Assembly (NCBI GenBank): GCA_903877385.1
Contig: CAIRDP010000063.1
Coordinates: 247,933 to 311,932 of the forward strand
Reading direction: 5' to 3'
Length of the DNA stretch: 64,000 nucleotides
DNA from: an uncultured Bacteroidales bacterium
GTDB lineage: Bacteria; Bacteroidota; Bacteroidia; Bacteroidales; FEN-979
Shown: positions 8,157 to 18,400 of the stretch, piece by piece
How positions within the stretch are numbered: the first letter of the stretch is position 1
How the letters are laid out: each line of letters opens with the position of its first letter
The notes under the pieces: model-generated
Seen by the model: only the letters and a program-made list of their open reading frames with translations
The model's database searches: none
What the model was told of the DNA's origin: nothing
Translations under genes and position numbers: made by a program

Positions 8157-9347
8157 TTAGGCTTTTCTCCCTGCAAAAATATAAATGCTGCTGATCATTG
8201 CAAAAATGAAGAAAGCAAAGAGCAGAAGACTCCTTGGCAAAATACTGATTATTCCGCCGCCACGGATAAATACATCAAGATAATTTTCAATACCCCACCG
8301 CATGGGGGAGACCAGGCTCAGGTTTTGGATTAGTTTCGGCATCACATGTACTGGAAGAAAAGTGCCGCTGATCACACCAAGCATTACAACCATCACTGAT
8401 CCGAACAGCGATGCCTGGGCCATGGTGCCTGATGCCGAGCCCACCAGTATCCCGAAACCTATGGCTGCCAGGGAAGAAGCAAAGGTTGCAAACAATACAG
8501 CTGCGACATTGTCGCCTACTTCTAAGCGGGGTAAACCAAAAAAGTGGGGAAAAATCCAAAGGCCGACCAGCATCATAAGGAAAAACTGGACCATGCAAAC
8601 CATGAAATACACAAGAACTTTTGATCCAAGGATCACTCCGAATTTCACGGGCAGGGTGCGCAGCCTCTGGAAGGCCCCTTCGTTTTTTTCACTTATAATG
8701 CTTGCGGCAAGTGGTATTACAATGAAGAACATGGCAAAAAGGATAAAACCCGGAACGATGTTCTGGATAGCCGTGGGTTTTATCTCCTGCATACCCGATC
8801 CTGCAAAGGTTTCCTTTACAGCAGGCAGTTTTGCTGTCGATTCTTCAACAGCTTTGTCGATCAGGGGCTTCATATCCCCGGCCGAGACTGAAAGCATTTT
8901 TTCAACTAAATTACTGGTCTGGGTTCCCCTGATCAGGTACTTCAGGGGTGTGACGATGTTTGTGCGGTAAGGTCCTGAAAGAGCGGGATCGGTAATGATT
9001 TCAAAGCTTGTATCCCCGGCACCGACCCAAAGGCCAATAGGATACTTTCCGGCACTGATCAGTTCCGTTGCCAGTTCCCTGCTTACCCTGGATCCCCGGG
9101 CGAGAGTGTCTGCTTCAAAGAAACCGCTGGAGACAAGATTTACCCTTATGGCCGAGGCGAAACCTGAATGGTTTTCATCGATGAACAGCAGACGGGTTTT
9201 ACCCATCTGGTTCTGAAGGGTATATTCCTGGGCCAAAATTACTACTGTCATCAGTAAAACCGGCATCAGGAAAAGGATCAGGAGACCCGGAATATCACGT
9301 ATGATGAGGAGACCCTCTTTTTTTGCCGAAAAAAGCAGTTTGTTCAC
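8157..9347 (-). CDS. ABC-2 type transporter permease, copy 1
   Basis: A 396-residue permease of the ABC-2/DrrB-YhgE type: one membrane helix near the N-terminus (GLLILFLMPVLLMTVVILAQ), a large periplasmic loop (about residues 45-215) and a block of five helices at the C-terminus with the family pattern ILFAMFFIVIPLAASIISEKNEGAFQRLRTLP. Very similar in layout to the permease at 41527-42828 (PAWALFAMFFIVIPMSGSMIKEREEGSLIRIYTMP). There is no ATPase gene beside it; the only matching ATPase in the window is at 42847-43599. It probably exports a lipid-like product or intermediate. Confidence 0.87.
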   Translation of the reverse strand: MNKLLFSAKKEGLLIIRDIPGLLILFLMPVLLMTVVILAQEYTLQNQMGKTRLLFIDENHSGFASAIRVNLVSSGFFEADTLARGSRVSRELATELISAGKYPIGLWVGAGDTSFEIITDPALSGPYRTNIVTPLKYLIRGTQTSNLVEKMLSVSAGDMKPLIDKAVEESTAKLPAVKETFAGSGMQEIKPTAIQNIVPGFILFAMFFIVIPLAASIISEKNEGAFQRLRTLPVKFGVILGSKVLVYFMVCMVQFFLMMLVGLWIFPHFFGLPRLEVGDNVAAVLFATFASSLAAIGFGILVGSASGTMAQASLFGSVMVVMLGVISGTFLPVHVMPKLIQNLSLVSPMRWGIENYLDVFIRGGGIISILPRSLLLFAFFIFAMISSIYIFAGRKA

Positions 9348-9361
9348 AGGACAAAGATAAA

Positions 9362-10453
9362 TTATTCCCCGACTGTTTCCAGTATCGAGAGAGGGGCGAT
9401 AGTGGGTATGATCCGCCTCAGGCTGAATCCGGACTTCTCGAGAAGTTCTTCAAATTCCTGGCGGGTCCTTTCCCTTCCACCCGGCATGGTCGAAAGCATC
9501 TGTATGTCGATCAGTTTGGAAAAGGAATCTTTACCCGGACCCGGAACAACCATTTCGAGTATAAGTAAACGTGATTGAGGGGGCATGGTCTTGCGAAGAT
9601 TGCCAAGGATCAGTGAACCTGTGGCATCGTCCCAGTTGTGCAAAACATTCTTCATGATAAAAAGATCAGCCTCAAGGCTGAAAAGCTCAAGGAAACTGCC
9701 GGGTATAAAGCTGATTCGGCTGCTCATTGCTGAAGACTTGATAAAATCTTCGGCTTTCTGCTTATTTTCAGGCAGGTCAAATAACAGTCCCTTAAGGCCA
9801 GAATGTTTTTCAAGGATTTTAATCAGTAAAAAGCCCTCGCCTCCGCCGATATCAGCGATTGTTTCGAAACCCGAAAAATCATACCTTGAAAGAAGAGGGT
9901 TTATTGCCATTGCCGACAGGTCCGACATGGATTTTTCAAATCTTTGCAATTCATCATGGTCCTGACGGAGATAAGGATAGATGTCCATCCCGAATTTGCC
10001 TGTAAACGCGTTTTCACCGGTTTTAACCGTATGAAGCAGGTTGCCGTTGGCCGACCAGTTAATGGGATCCAGGTGGTGGATGATCATGTTCCTTAAACTC
10101 CCGTCCCCATCTAGCAGGGCCCTGGCCTGTGAATTCAGATTAAAATGCCTGCCGCCCGATTCTTTGAAGATCCCCGAGGAGGCCAGGGCCCTGAGCACCC
10201 TGTACAGGGCATCCGGGTTTGTGCCTGTTTTTTCTGCCAGTTCATGAACCGACAGCGGTTTATCCTTAAGAAAAGAGGCAATATTGAGTTCAGCCGCAAT
10301 ATATAAAGGCTGCATGAGCCAGAATGACTGGAACTGCTCATAAAGGACCACCGATCCCGGAAAAAGTTTCCTGTGAATTCTCAAAAGCAAGCTTCTGAAA
10401 CCGCCCAGTATTTTCACAAGGCGGTAGGGCGGAAGTTTTTGCTGGCTGCTCAT
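9362..10453 (-). CDS. SAM-dependent O-methyltransferase (hydroxyneurosporene/COMT-like)
   Basis: A 363-residue methyltransferase with an N-terminal winged-helix dimerisation domain (LSVHELAEKTGTNPDALYRVLRALAS, residues about 68-92) and a Rossmann SAM-binding domain beginning IADIGGGEGF (199-208). The KNVLHNWDD segment holds the catalytic His seen in COMT-like O-methyltransferases, followed by LLILEMVVPGPG. It probably methylates a phenolic hydroxyl of the aryl head, a known change in aryl polyenes and some flexirubins. Coupled by short gaps to the 128-residue protein upstream and the permease downstream. The substrate is inferred. Confidence 0.87.
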   Translation of the reverse strand: MSSQQKLPPYRLVKILGGFRSLLLRIHRKLFPGSVVLYEQFQSFWLMQPLYIAAELNIASFLKDKPLSVHELAEKTGTNPDALYRVLRALASSGIFKESGGRHFNLNSQARALLDGDGSLRNMIIHHLDPINWSANGNLLHTVKTGENAFTGKFGMDIYPYLRQDHDELQRFEKSMSDLSAMAINPLLSRYDFSGFETIADIGGGEGFLLIKILEKHSGLKGLLFDLPENKQKAEDFIKSSAMSSRISFIPGSFLELFSLEADLFIMKNVLHNWDDATGSLILGNLRKTMPPQSRLLILEMVVPGPGKDSFSKLIDIQMLSTMPGGRERTRQEFEELLEKSGFSLRRIIPTIAPLSILETVGE

Positions 10454-10457
10454 TTCA

Positions 10458-10844
10458 TTACCCTTCCATCATCCTGTTGACCTCATCCTTTGAAAGCCTT
10501 GTCCAAACAGGGTTTGAGAAATATTCACCATTCCAGTCAAATTCAAGCCTGTCAAATGTTTCCCCGTAAAATGTGAGTTTGCTGCGAAGGTCTGGCGTAT
10601 GTTCAATAAAAATAAAATTATCAGGCTTTTCGGAATTTGTTTTAAGGATCTGGGTAGCCAGGGGTGCAACGACTTCTGTAACCGGAGTCCCTGGATTCTG
10701 CCTGTAGATCTCTGTTGCGATTGCAAGAGTTTTCCCGTCTTTTCTCTTTATAAGCTTTAACCCGCATTTCGACGGACTATCCCAATGCCCGAGGTAATCG
10801 AAATATTGGTCCATGTACTTACTAAAGGCGGGATTGGTTTCCAT
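10458..10844 (-). CDS. Conserved-looking protein of unknown function
   Basis: A 128-residue soluble protein with no signal peptide and no motif that I recognise. It has a mixed alpha/beta pattern (GLKLIKRKDGKTLAIATEIYRQN, then FIFIEHTPDLRSKLTFYGETFDRLEFDW). Its start lies 30 bases after the radical-SAM stop and its stop lies 4 bases before the methyltransferase start, so it is almost certainly translated as part of the unit. Repeated aromatic residues and the strand-helix-strand pattern would suit a small binding or scaffold protein, but that is only an impression. Confidence 0.65.
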   Translation of the reverse strand: METNPAFSKYMDQYFDYLGHWDSPSKCGLKLIKRKDGKTLAIATEIYRQNPGTPVTEVVAPLATQILKTNSEKPDNFIFIEHTPDLRSKLTFYGETFDRLEFDWNGEYFSNPVWTRLSKDEVNRMMEG

Positions 10845-10874
10845 AATTTTGAAGGCGTGATTTTACAGTATAAA

Positions 10875-12146
10875 TTAGATAACGTCGGTGACTTTTTTAC
10901 CGAAACTGACGTTGGCCAGGTCGCGGCGGCGGGGAGTAAACGTACCGTCGCTCAGTTCCCTCGACATGACCCTGTTGATAAGGTTGAACATCTTCATGGT
11001 TTGGGGCTCCTCCTTGTAGAATGTATCCCAGGCATAATGGAACAGTTCGGTAAGCTTGTCGGGGCTCATATGCTTGGGATAATACACCACCTTGCCCGCA
11101 TTATAATGGTTCCAGTCCTTGTCAAAGATGCGGTTCTGCTTGAGCAAATCGCTGTAGGCCTTGGTATGGGGGAAGGGTGCGAGCACCGTAAATTCGGCTA
11201 GGTCAAGGTCTATTTCCAAAAGGAAGTCAACCAGCCTTTTGATATCATCCTCAGTCTGGTTATCCAGGCCCAGCAGTATGGTTCCTTCCACTGCAATCCC
11301 GTAATCATGATACTGCTTAATACGGTTGCGGATGTAGTCGGAAGTATCGAAAACTGCCTGGTAAACATACCATGCGCCGGCCTGGGCAGCCAGGTCCAGG
11401 ACTTCATTCTTGTCTTCAATGGTATGGCTTACCCATTTCTTTTTAAGGGGGATCATGGCTTTGAAAAGCTCCATTTCCCATTTTGTATCCAGGGCAAGGG
11501 AATTGTCAACAATAAACAGCCTGTTGTTATCCATCTGTGATAATTCCTCAACCACCCTGTCGATAGGGCGGGGGCGGAACCCGCGGCCTCCAAGGTACCT
11601 GACAGCACAGGGATAGCAGTCATAAATGCATCCGCGTGAAGCATGGAACAGGTCAACCATTCTAAACCCCTTATGGTAATAGAGATCTTTCTTGAGGATG
11701 TCCCTGTTTGCAGGCCCAATCAGGCTCATGTCGGGGGGCTTGCTTATAAAGTTGTAAATTTTCTTCAGATCATTCTTCCTGAAGTCGGCAAAAACCTGGT
11801 CAAGACGGCCTTCAACTTCTCCCAGGAAAATGGAATCGGCATGAAGCATGGTTTCTTCGGCATGAAGCATGGTGGAGATGCCTCCGAAAATGACCTTCAG
11901 GCCCAGGGCACGGTACTGGTCGGCGATCTCCCATCCGCGTTTAACCTGGGTCGTAAGCATCATTGAAATGCCAACGAGGTCGGCACTGTCATCGATAACC
12001 AGAGCTTCAACATTTTCATCGGTAAAATCAATTTCCACATCTTCAGGCACTTCCGCAGCCATTACGACGGGTCCATGAGGGGGAAGGTTAAAGATCGTTT
12101 GCCCTTCCAGCTTTTCCCAGCGGGGATATATAAGTTTGAATTTCAT
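10875..12146 (-). CDS. B12-binding-domain radical SAM protein, no. 1
   Basis: A 423-residue protein. The N-terminal part (residues 1-150) has the cobalamin-binding-like Rossmann pattern (LVGISMMLTTQVKRGWEIADQ, GLKVIFGGISTMLH, SIFLGEVEGRLDQV). The radical-SAM core begins with SRGCIYDCYPC, a CxxxCxxC cluster motif with first Cys near 172. It lacks the long hydrophobic C-terminus of hopanoid or phosphonate methylases. Members act as methylases, cyclases or ring-contracting enzymes. Here it lies between a C45-type Ntn enzyme and the O-methyltransferase. The likely job is tailoring of the polyene or alkyl chain (C-methylation or cyclisation); the substrate is unknown. An alternative is a cobalamin-independent member that only keeps the fold. 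Confidence 0.85.
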   Translation of the reverse strand: MKFKLIYPRWEKLEGQTIFNLPPHGPVVMAAEVPEDVEIDFTDENVEALVIDDSADLVGISMMLTTQVKRGWEIADQYRALGLKVIFGGISTMLHAEETMLHADSIFLGEVEGRLDQVFADFRKNDLKKIYNFISKPPDMSLIGPANRDILKKDLYYHKGFRMVDLFHASRGCIYDCYPCAVRYLGGRGFRPRPIDRVVEELSQMDNNRLFIVDNSLALDTKWEMELFKAMIPLKKKWVSHTIEDKNEVLDLAAQAGAWYVYQAVFDTSDYIRNRIKQYHDYGIAVEGTILLGLDNQTEDDIKRLVDFLLEIDLDLAEFTVLAPFPHTKAYSDLLKQNRIFDKDWNHYNAGKVVYYPKHMSPDKLTELFHYAWDTFYKEEPQTMKMFNLINRVMSRELSDGTFTPRRRDLANVSFGKKVTDVI

Positions 12147-12214
12147 CTGTCCTTGTTTAGTCTTTAAATCCCATGCCTTTTCCTAAACGGCATGATCAAC
12201 CGGTTTATACCGGT

Positions 12215-13921
12215 TTAATTTCTTGTTGATCTCTCCCTGCATTCAACAATGCGGCGGATTATAGTTTGTTTTTCCTGCCACCTTGGGACTTCACACCCCA
12301 GGGCCTTATAATAATATGTTCTGGCTTCTGCAGGCCTCTTCAGCATAAAATAGTACTCGGCCGCAAGGTACCAGGACTCGTAAAATCTTGGATTTGAATT
12401 GATAAATGCAGTAATAAAAGAACTTTCATCAGGCAGCACCCTGCCTTGTTTAATAGCTTCATGAAGTATCCTCTTCATATCCCTGAATTCAATAAAAGCA
12501 CTGTATTCGGCTGATTTCAGGAAGCTGTCGGGTGGTATCTCCTTCGCTTTATCTTCAACTTCCACCCCCTGACCGGAAACTGCAAAATTATGAAAAATTT
12601 TTCTCAGGTCGAAGCATTTATATCTGCCCAACTGCCAGGGGCCTGTCGAAACCCATACAAGAAGTTGTTCAGGCTTGAAAATTACAGAATGGTGAGCGAT
12701 AAGCTGGTTCATGGCCTTTTCGTTGCCCAGGCCGATGTCAATGCCTCCCCATCCTTTCCTGTCTCTTAGTATCCATGCTGCTTTTTCCACGTTTAAAAGC
12801 GAGCCCGCATTCAAATCTTCACGAAGTCGGTTATAACGGTACAGTGAGGCATTCTCCCTGATGTTTTCGCTGTTCAAAGGATCCATGGTAAAGGCGGGCG
12901 ACAGAAAATGGTTGGCGCATAATACAGAAGTACCCCCGGCGTCCACAATGGCAATATTAAACGGTGATTTCTCAAATATTACGGCCTTCCCGTCTTTTGC
13001 CGAACCTATAAGGAATGATTCAGAGATGAAGGTCTGCCTTTTCTGAGCTATAGTATAAGCTTCGGATATCGTTGAAGCGTATTGGAGGATTTCTTTTGCA
13101 AGTAAGGAAACAGGGGTCCGGGCCGATAAAGGAATTTTTGAACGGGCAGCATTTATGGTCACGGTGAGGCCAGCCTCGTTCATTCCTGAAACCGCGCCTG
13201 TCATCCCTCCCCATGTGACCAACATGAAAGCATGGCCATGGTCGGGTTGTTCAAAACAGATGATCTTGTTCCTGGCAAAATCGTCGCCCATATAAAAATC
13301 GAAATTCCTGCCTATTATCAGGCTGCCATCCTCAGTTGAGCTTCCCCATGCTCCGAACGAAGTACAGCCTACCAGGCTGAGTTGTTCAAGGGCATGTCCT
13401 ATATCGTGGGCCGAATGGTAATTAAGCATGCGCTGGTAGTTATTGCCTATAAAGCTGAATTCATCGCTCGCCGAGCGGCTTATACCGTAAATCTCCTGTT
13501 TATACTCAGGTATGATATACCCGGCAAGATCACGGTTGAACCAATAAATAAAGTATTTCAGGAACCTCAGGTAGAAATCCGAAGGTATCATGTTCCTGAT
13601 CTGTCCAACGAAAGCCTTCTCCTGTTCATACATCAGCGTTTTTGTGAGCTTTCCGTTAGTTACACCCCGCTCATAAGGCGATCCCCTGAGATACATAAGC
13701 CAGAGCCCGGCAGTGTCTTCCTTAAGCCATGACCTGCCACAGCGGGTGAGATTACCCGAAAGCCTTTCAACTTTCAAGGTGTCGGGGGAACGATCGGCGA
13801 TAACAGGCGGGCAAACATTGATCGAGATCCTGAACCAGGCCCAAAGGAAGAGAACTACGGCCAGAATGATAAAAACTATCAGCCATCTCCTGGCCTTCCT
13901 GCGAGCGGCTTTATTGTGCAT
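12215..13921 (-). CDS. Membrane-anchored C45-type Ntn hydrolase/acyltransferase
   Basis: About 568 residues from a start at 13921 (MHNKAARRKARRWLIVF); an upstream ATG at 13948 is possible but overlaps the preceding gene more. A single membrane helix near the N-terminus should place the rest outside the cytoplasm. The motif LVGCTSFGAWG offers a candidate N-terminal-type nucleophile Cys (residue 195 counted from 13948), followed by GRNFDFYMGDDFAR and GMNEAGLTVTINAA, matching the acyl-CoA:6-aminopenicillanate acyltransferase/C45 family. The C-terminal extension has a TPR-like helix pair (ESWYLAAEYYFMLKRPAEARTYY). It may transfer or hydrolyse an acyl or amide group after export. Such proteins recur in flexirubin-type loci as I recall them. 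Confidence 0.8.
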   Translation of the reverse strand: MHNKAARRKARRWLIVFIILAVVLFLWAWFRISINVCPPVIADRSPDTLKVERLSGNLTRCGRSWLKEDTAGLWLMYLRGSPYERGVTNGKLTKTLMYEQEKAFVGQIRNMIPSDFYLRFLKYFIYWFNRDLAGYIIPEYKQEIYGISRSASDEFSFIGNNYQRMLNYHSAHDIGHALEQLSLVGCTSFGAWGSSTEDGSLIIGRNFDFYMGDDFARNKIICFEQPDHGHAFMLVTWGGMTGAVSGMNEAGLTVTINAARSKIPLSARTPVSLLAKEILQYASTISEAYTIAQKRQTFISESFLIGSAKDGKAVIFEKSPFNIAIVDAGGTSVLCANHFLSPAFTMDPLNSENIRENASLYRYNRLREDLNAGSLLNVEKAAWILRDRKGWGGIDIGLGNEKAMNQLIAHHSVIFKPEQLLVWVSTGPWQLGRYKCFDLRKIFHNFAVSGQGVEVEDKAKEIPPDSFLKSAEYSAFIEFRDMKRILHEAIKQGRVLPDESSFITAFINSNPRFYESWYLAAEYYFMLKRPAEARTYYYKALGCEVPRWQEKQTIIRRIVECRERSTRN

Positions 13922-15410
13922 TCCGAATCTTGTTAAACAGGTAATCAAGTCCCAGTATTTCGGAACAGGTCATAATGGCGCCTATGGTAACCCCCGGCGC
14001 ACCATGCATATTCAGGTTCTGCCCCGTAAAATAAAAACCGGGGATTTTAGTATGAGGCAGCAACATTGTTCTCAGGTAATTTCCCGATTCTTTCCTTATC
14101 CCATACATGGATCCTTCGGGAGTACCGGTAAAATCACGCCAGGTAAGAGGGGTTGAAATTTCCATTGTGTCTGTTGAAGAACGTATGCCGGGGAATTTTC
14201 GTTCAACCATCTGCAATAATTTCTCGGCCCGTTCATTCCTGAATGCGATATAATCAGGACCTCTGCGGCCGGTCATGGTATGTTCCCAGCGTTTCACCTC
14301 ATCAAATCCCATGTACGACATTATGCATACCGAGGATGAATTCCCACCCTGCCTTGATGAAGCAGGGGTATACAAAAAATACGTTCCGGGCCATTGCCCG
14401 GCCTTGAATTCTGAAGCAGCCCAAACGTCAGTTCCGCAATGGTAATACAGGTTATTTTCAAGATAAGGGAAACTTCCCGGTTTAAGTCCAAGATACAGCC
14501 CGAACGAAGAAACTGTGTTATCCATGCTCATTATTCTTGACCGGAAGGATTTTTTGACCATAGCCGGCTCAAGTAAACCTATGGCCGACTGGGGATGGAT
14601 GCCTGCGATGATGCGCCCTGCAACAAACATCTCGTTCGAACTTGTCTCAACCTGGAATTTGTTTTTCAGGGATGAAATCTTCCTGACCTCCTTTTTCGTT
14701 AACACCTTGCCCCCCTGGGAAATTATTGAATTGATGAGGCTTTGCGCGATTTGCCTGCTCCCGTGTTTGAGCCTCCAGGCACTGCTTATAAAGGAATGAT
14801 TGATGAGTGCATACTGATGCCAGGGAGTGTACGCCTTTCGCCCTGCATATAAAAAATTATTACCCGACAACACTTCAAGCAATCTGCGGTTACCGGGATC
14901 CGAACCTGCCATTGAGCTCAGGAACTCCCAGGCATTTGTACTCATCCATGTGGTCTTTGTCTGACTGTCGGTCAGCTCAAAATTATAGAGCGGAAAAGCT
15001 GCTACCGTTTCTTTCAGAGCGGTGACATAATGCTTTAGAAAATTCCCGGATCCAGGGAAGCTGTTTGCAAGGGAATCAGCGAAATTATCAAAACCCTGGG
15101 CCAGCGGATAATCCGCGCCATCAAGGGAGATCATATCAAAGCAGCCCTCGTTCATTCTCTCGAGGTCCAGCATCCCCGACAGCCCGAAGTATTTCCAGTA
15201 GGAGTGGAGGGTCTGCCCCGGCAACATGCTCCCAATGTAATGTATCCCTGTGTCAAATGAATTCCCGCCCCTCTCAAAACTCTGCAAACAACCTCCCGTT
15301 GAGGAATGCTTCTCAAGGATGCAAACACTGAAACCTTCCTTGCTCAGTATAAATCCGCAAAGCAGGCTGCCCAGCCCCGACCCGATGATTATAACGTCAT
15401 AACGGTTCAT
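13911..15410 (-). CDS. CrtI/CrtISO-like FAD flavoprotein, copy 1
   Basis: A 499-residue phytoene-desaturase-like protein. The N-terminus has the dinucleotide-binding fingerprint VIIIGSGLGSLLCGFILSKEG then CILEKHSSTGGCLQSF, and the C-terminus has the FAD-contacting segment GFYFTGQNLNMHGAPGVTIGA. Family members desaturate or isomerise conjugated chains. In this locus, it could isomerise, saturate or oxidise the polyene. It overlaps by 14 bases with the MMPL fusion gene upstream and by about 11 with the C45 gene downstream, so it is tightly cotranscribed. A second flavoprotein of the same family is at 51902-53431. Confidence 0.85.
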   Translation of the reverse strand: MNRYDVIIIGSGLGSLLCGFILSKEGFSVCILEKHSSTGGCLQSFERGGNSFDTGIHYIGSMLPGQTLHSYWKYFGLSGMLDLERMNEGCFDMISLDGADYPLAQGFDNFADSLANSFPGSGNFLKHYVTALKETVAAFPLYNFELTDSQTKTTWMSTNAWEFLSSMAGSDPGNRRLLEVLSGNNFLYAGRKAYTPWHQYALINHSFISSAWRLKHGSRQIAQSLINSIISQGGKVLTKKEVRKISSLKNKFQVETSSNEMFVAGRIIAGIHPQSAIGLLEPAMVKKSFRSRIMSMDNTVSSFGLYLGLKPGSFPYLENNLYYHCGTDVWAASEFKAGQWPGTYFLYTPASSRQGGNSSSVCIMSYMGFDEVKRWEHTMTGRRGPDYIAFRNERAEKLLQMVERKFPGIRSSTDTMEISTPLTWRDFTGTPEGSMYGIRKESGNYLRTMLLPHTKIPGFYFTGQNLNMHGAPGVTIGAIMTCSEILGLDYLFNKIRNAQ

Positions 15411-18400
15411 CAGTCCCGGTTTTTATGCCCTGCCTTAATAGGTAGTAAGTGTTTGAGCTGTATGTTTTTGAGCCGATGATCTCAAAACTGCAGGCACCCC
15501 TGACTGCCATCCGTTCAATTTCTTCGGTTGAAAAAAAGTGCAGGTTGTGATTTTTATCATACGTTTTATTAAATCCCATCCCTGTTGAGAAAAATTCGGT
15601 GAGCCTGGACCGCGAATGGCCTGTTTTTCGGTCTACATCGGCATCGCGAACAATAATGCTTCCTCCCGGCCTGAGGTTTGCCATGCATTTCAACAACAGT
15701 TTTTCCTGGTCCTCCCGTGGTATGTAATGTAAAACGTCGCTGAGAATGATACAATCTTTTGGTGAAAATTCATACGCCCTTATATCTGCCGCTTCAAAGA
15801 TTAGACCCGGAGGCTGCAAAAACCCTCCCCCGGCCACCCTGATCTTCTCCTCATCATAATCGATTCCTGTTATTTTTCTTTCTGCGGATGTAAGCGCAAG
15901 CATATGGCTTACAAACCCGTATCCACAGCCCAGATCCAGTATTTCTCCTTTACGGGGGGCATTCCCGGCGATGAGCTGGTAATTTTTTTCCAGCATCAGT
16001 TTGATCCTGAGATACCATTCCAGGACAGGTCCTTTGTAAATGTAATTCAGAACCAGCTTTCGGCGCCAGTATCCTGCATTTCCCTCTTCGGCCTGGAATC
16101 GTTCATATTCCCTTATGTAAAACTGTCTGAAGCTCTTTGTCCTTTCCCTGGAGTTATGTCCATAGGCCGGATCATCGAATGCCACCCTTTTAAATATTCT
16201 TTGCCTGAACCTGTTCGGCCTTCCCCAGAAAGCTCCGGGTTCAAGAAAATCGCCCGTTCCAAACATCATCACCGGCAGTATGTCAAGCTGAAGTTGCTCG
16301 GCCATGTAAAACGCCCCCCGGTGAAACCTTTGGATATCATGACTGACCGAACGGTGAGCCTCAGGAAAAACAAGGATGGAATAACCCTCGCTCACCTTCA
16401 TCTTCAGCTTATCCATTATGGGATCCAGCCCCTGGTCCACGTTGTAAAAACTTGCCAGCCTTGCGATAGGTCCGAAAACAATGGAGTCATGAACCCAGGT
16501 CCTGGTAAGAATGATAATCTTAGGGCATAACCTCAGCATGGCCGGTGTTTCGATCAGCGACTGGTGATTGCATATGATAACAGCCGGCTTTTTGAAATCT
16601 TCACCAAAAGGATTATACAGTTTCCTGTTCGAAAAAGTTATGAATATATACAGCCTCGAAAGACTGCAGAACATTTTATGAAACATGGTTTCCTTCAGGC
16701 TCTTTTTCACCGGAAGCAGGTAATACATCAGTGTACCGGCAACAGCAAGTATGATTGCGATTAACACGATGTTGGTCCAGGTAATGATCGTCTTCACGAA
16801 CACCCTGGCAGTTATGGGGAATTTGTTCCTGTTGATCCTGTTTATCATAAACCAGCCTGCCACCAGGGGCTGTAGGCAAAAAGTGATGATAACAAGGACA
16901 AGTATGCCGAAGACCGAGATCAGGGCGATTGAATTCAGGGCGGGATGCCTGGCTGTGAACAGGGCTGCAACCCCGAACAAAGTGGTCGCCGAGGATAATA
17001 TTATGGAGACCCTATAAGTGGAAATATTCCGGGTCCGGTATTTGTAATCCTCCATCATGCCTCGCATCATCAGAATGCTGTAATCGACGCCCAGGCCGAA
17101 AATAAATGAAGAGATGATGATGTTGAAGATATTGAACCTGATCCCGCTGGCTCCCATAAATCCAAGAGTGATCAGCCAGGAAAGATACATGGGAATGGCA
17201 GTGAACAAAGCAAGCTCAATACGCCCGAATGAGAACCAAAGCAGCAGGCTTACAAAAAGCATCGACAGCAGTACCAGCCTGCTAAAATCTCTTCTTACCC
17301 TTTCCACGAAATTATCGGTGAGTTTCTGACGGTCGAACACCACAACAGAATTCATACTTCTGAATTCACGGTACACCTTATCAACATTCACAGGTTTCAC
17401 CCTTGCGAGGCTGGTTACCATCACCATGCCGGGGTGATCGTTCAGCCATTCCGAGAACAATGCATTCTCAAACCGGGCCCTGGTACTTTTGCCGATGGGT
17501 TTGTACGATTTAACAAGCATTTCAGAAAATCCGCCGAAAGCACCCTGAATAAATCCTGCTTTGAGGGAAGCCTTCTCCACTTCATCAAGGATTTCCCTGG
17601 ATTTTTTGGGCGGGAAAGCTTTTTCCCAGGTTTTAAGCCTTTTTGACGAAAGCGAGTCTGAAAGCAACAGCATCCGTACACCTGAAACTGTTGTTACGGT
17701 TTTGTCCAGGATAAGTCGGTCCAGCCTTGCCTGGACCTGTTCGTTCAGCCTTAGAGCTTCTTCCCGGTCGGCACCTGTAGCGACTACGTATACGTTTTTA
17801 AGTTTGCTGCCTGATAGGCTGTCGAGACCGTCGCCGGCTTTTTTGAGACCTGCATCCATATAATTCAGGGTATTCATATCCGTCTCAAAACCTGTTCTCC
17901 TGGAGTAAAAGAGGCTGGCAATGCTTACCAGGCCAATGAAAATGATAAGCGGGATACTCCTTTCAAACCTTAAACTGCCTATACTGTCGATAAAAGATGA
18001 AATCCGGGTAATCCGAAATTTGCTTACAATTACCGGGAACATCTGGGGAAGGAACGCCAGCGCAAAAAGTGCGGCCCCGGCAACACTCAAAGCGGCAAAC
18101 CATCCCAGGTCATGAAGTACGCTGGATTCAAGAAAAACCAGGCAAAGAAATGCTCCTGCCGAAGTAAGGGCACAAACGACGATGCTTTGCGACATGTTTT
18201 GGAGCGTTTGCTTTACATCTTTGCATTTTCTGTACTGGTTGATCAGGTATAATGAATAATCGATGATCAGGCCCAGTATTACCGAGCCTATGCCCATGGC
18301 GATCGCTGATACGGATCCTTTGACAAAAGCCATTATGGCGATTGCCAGGCCCCCTCCGAATACCGCGGGAAACAAACCAAGCAGGGGAACCAGGAAGGAG

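Noticed and set aside
8302..8970. A 222-residue rightward reading frame
   Set aside because: It lies wholly antisense to the ABC-2 permease, which has clear family motifs; basic, low-information composition typical of a shadow frame.
15904..16530. A 208-residue rightward reading frame
   Set aside because: Antisense to the acyltransferase/methyltransferase part of the MMPL fusion.
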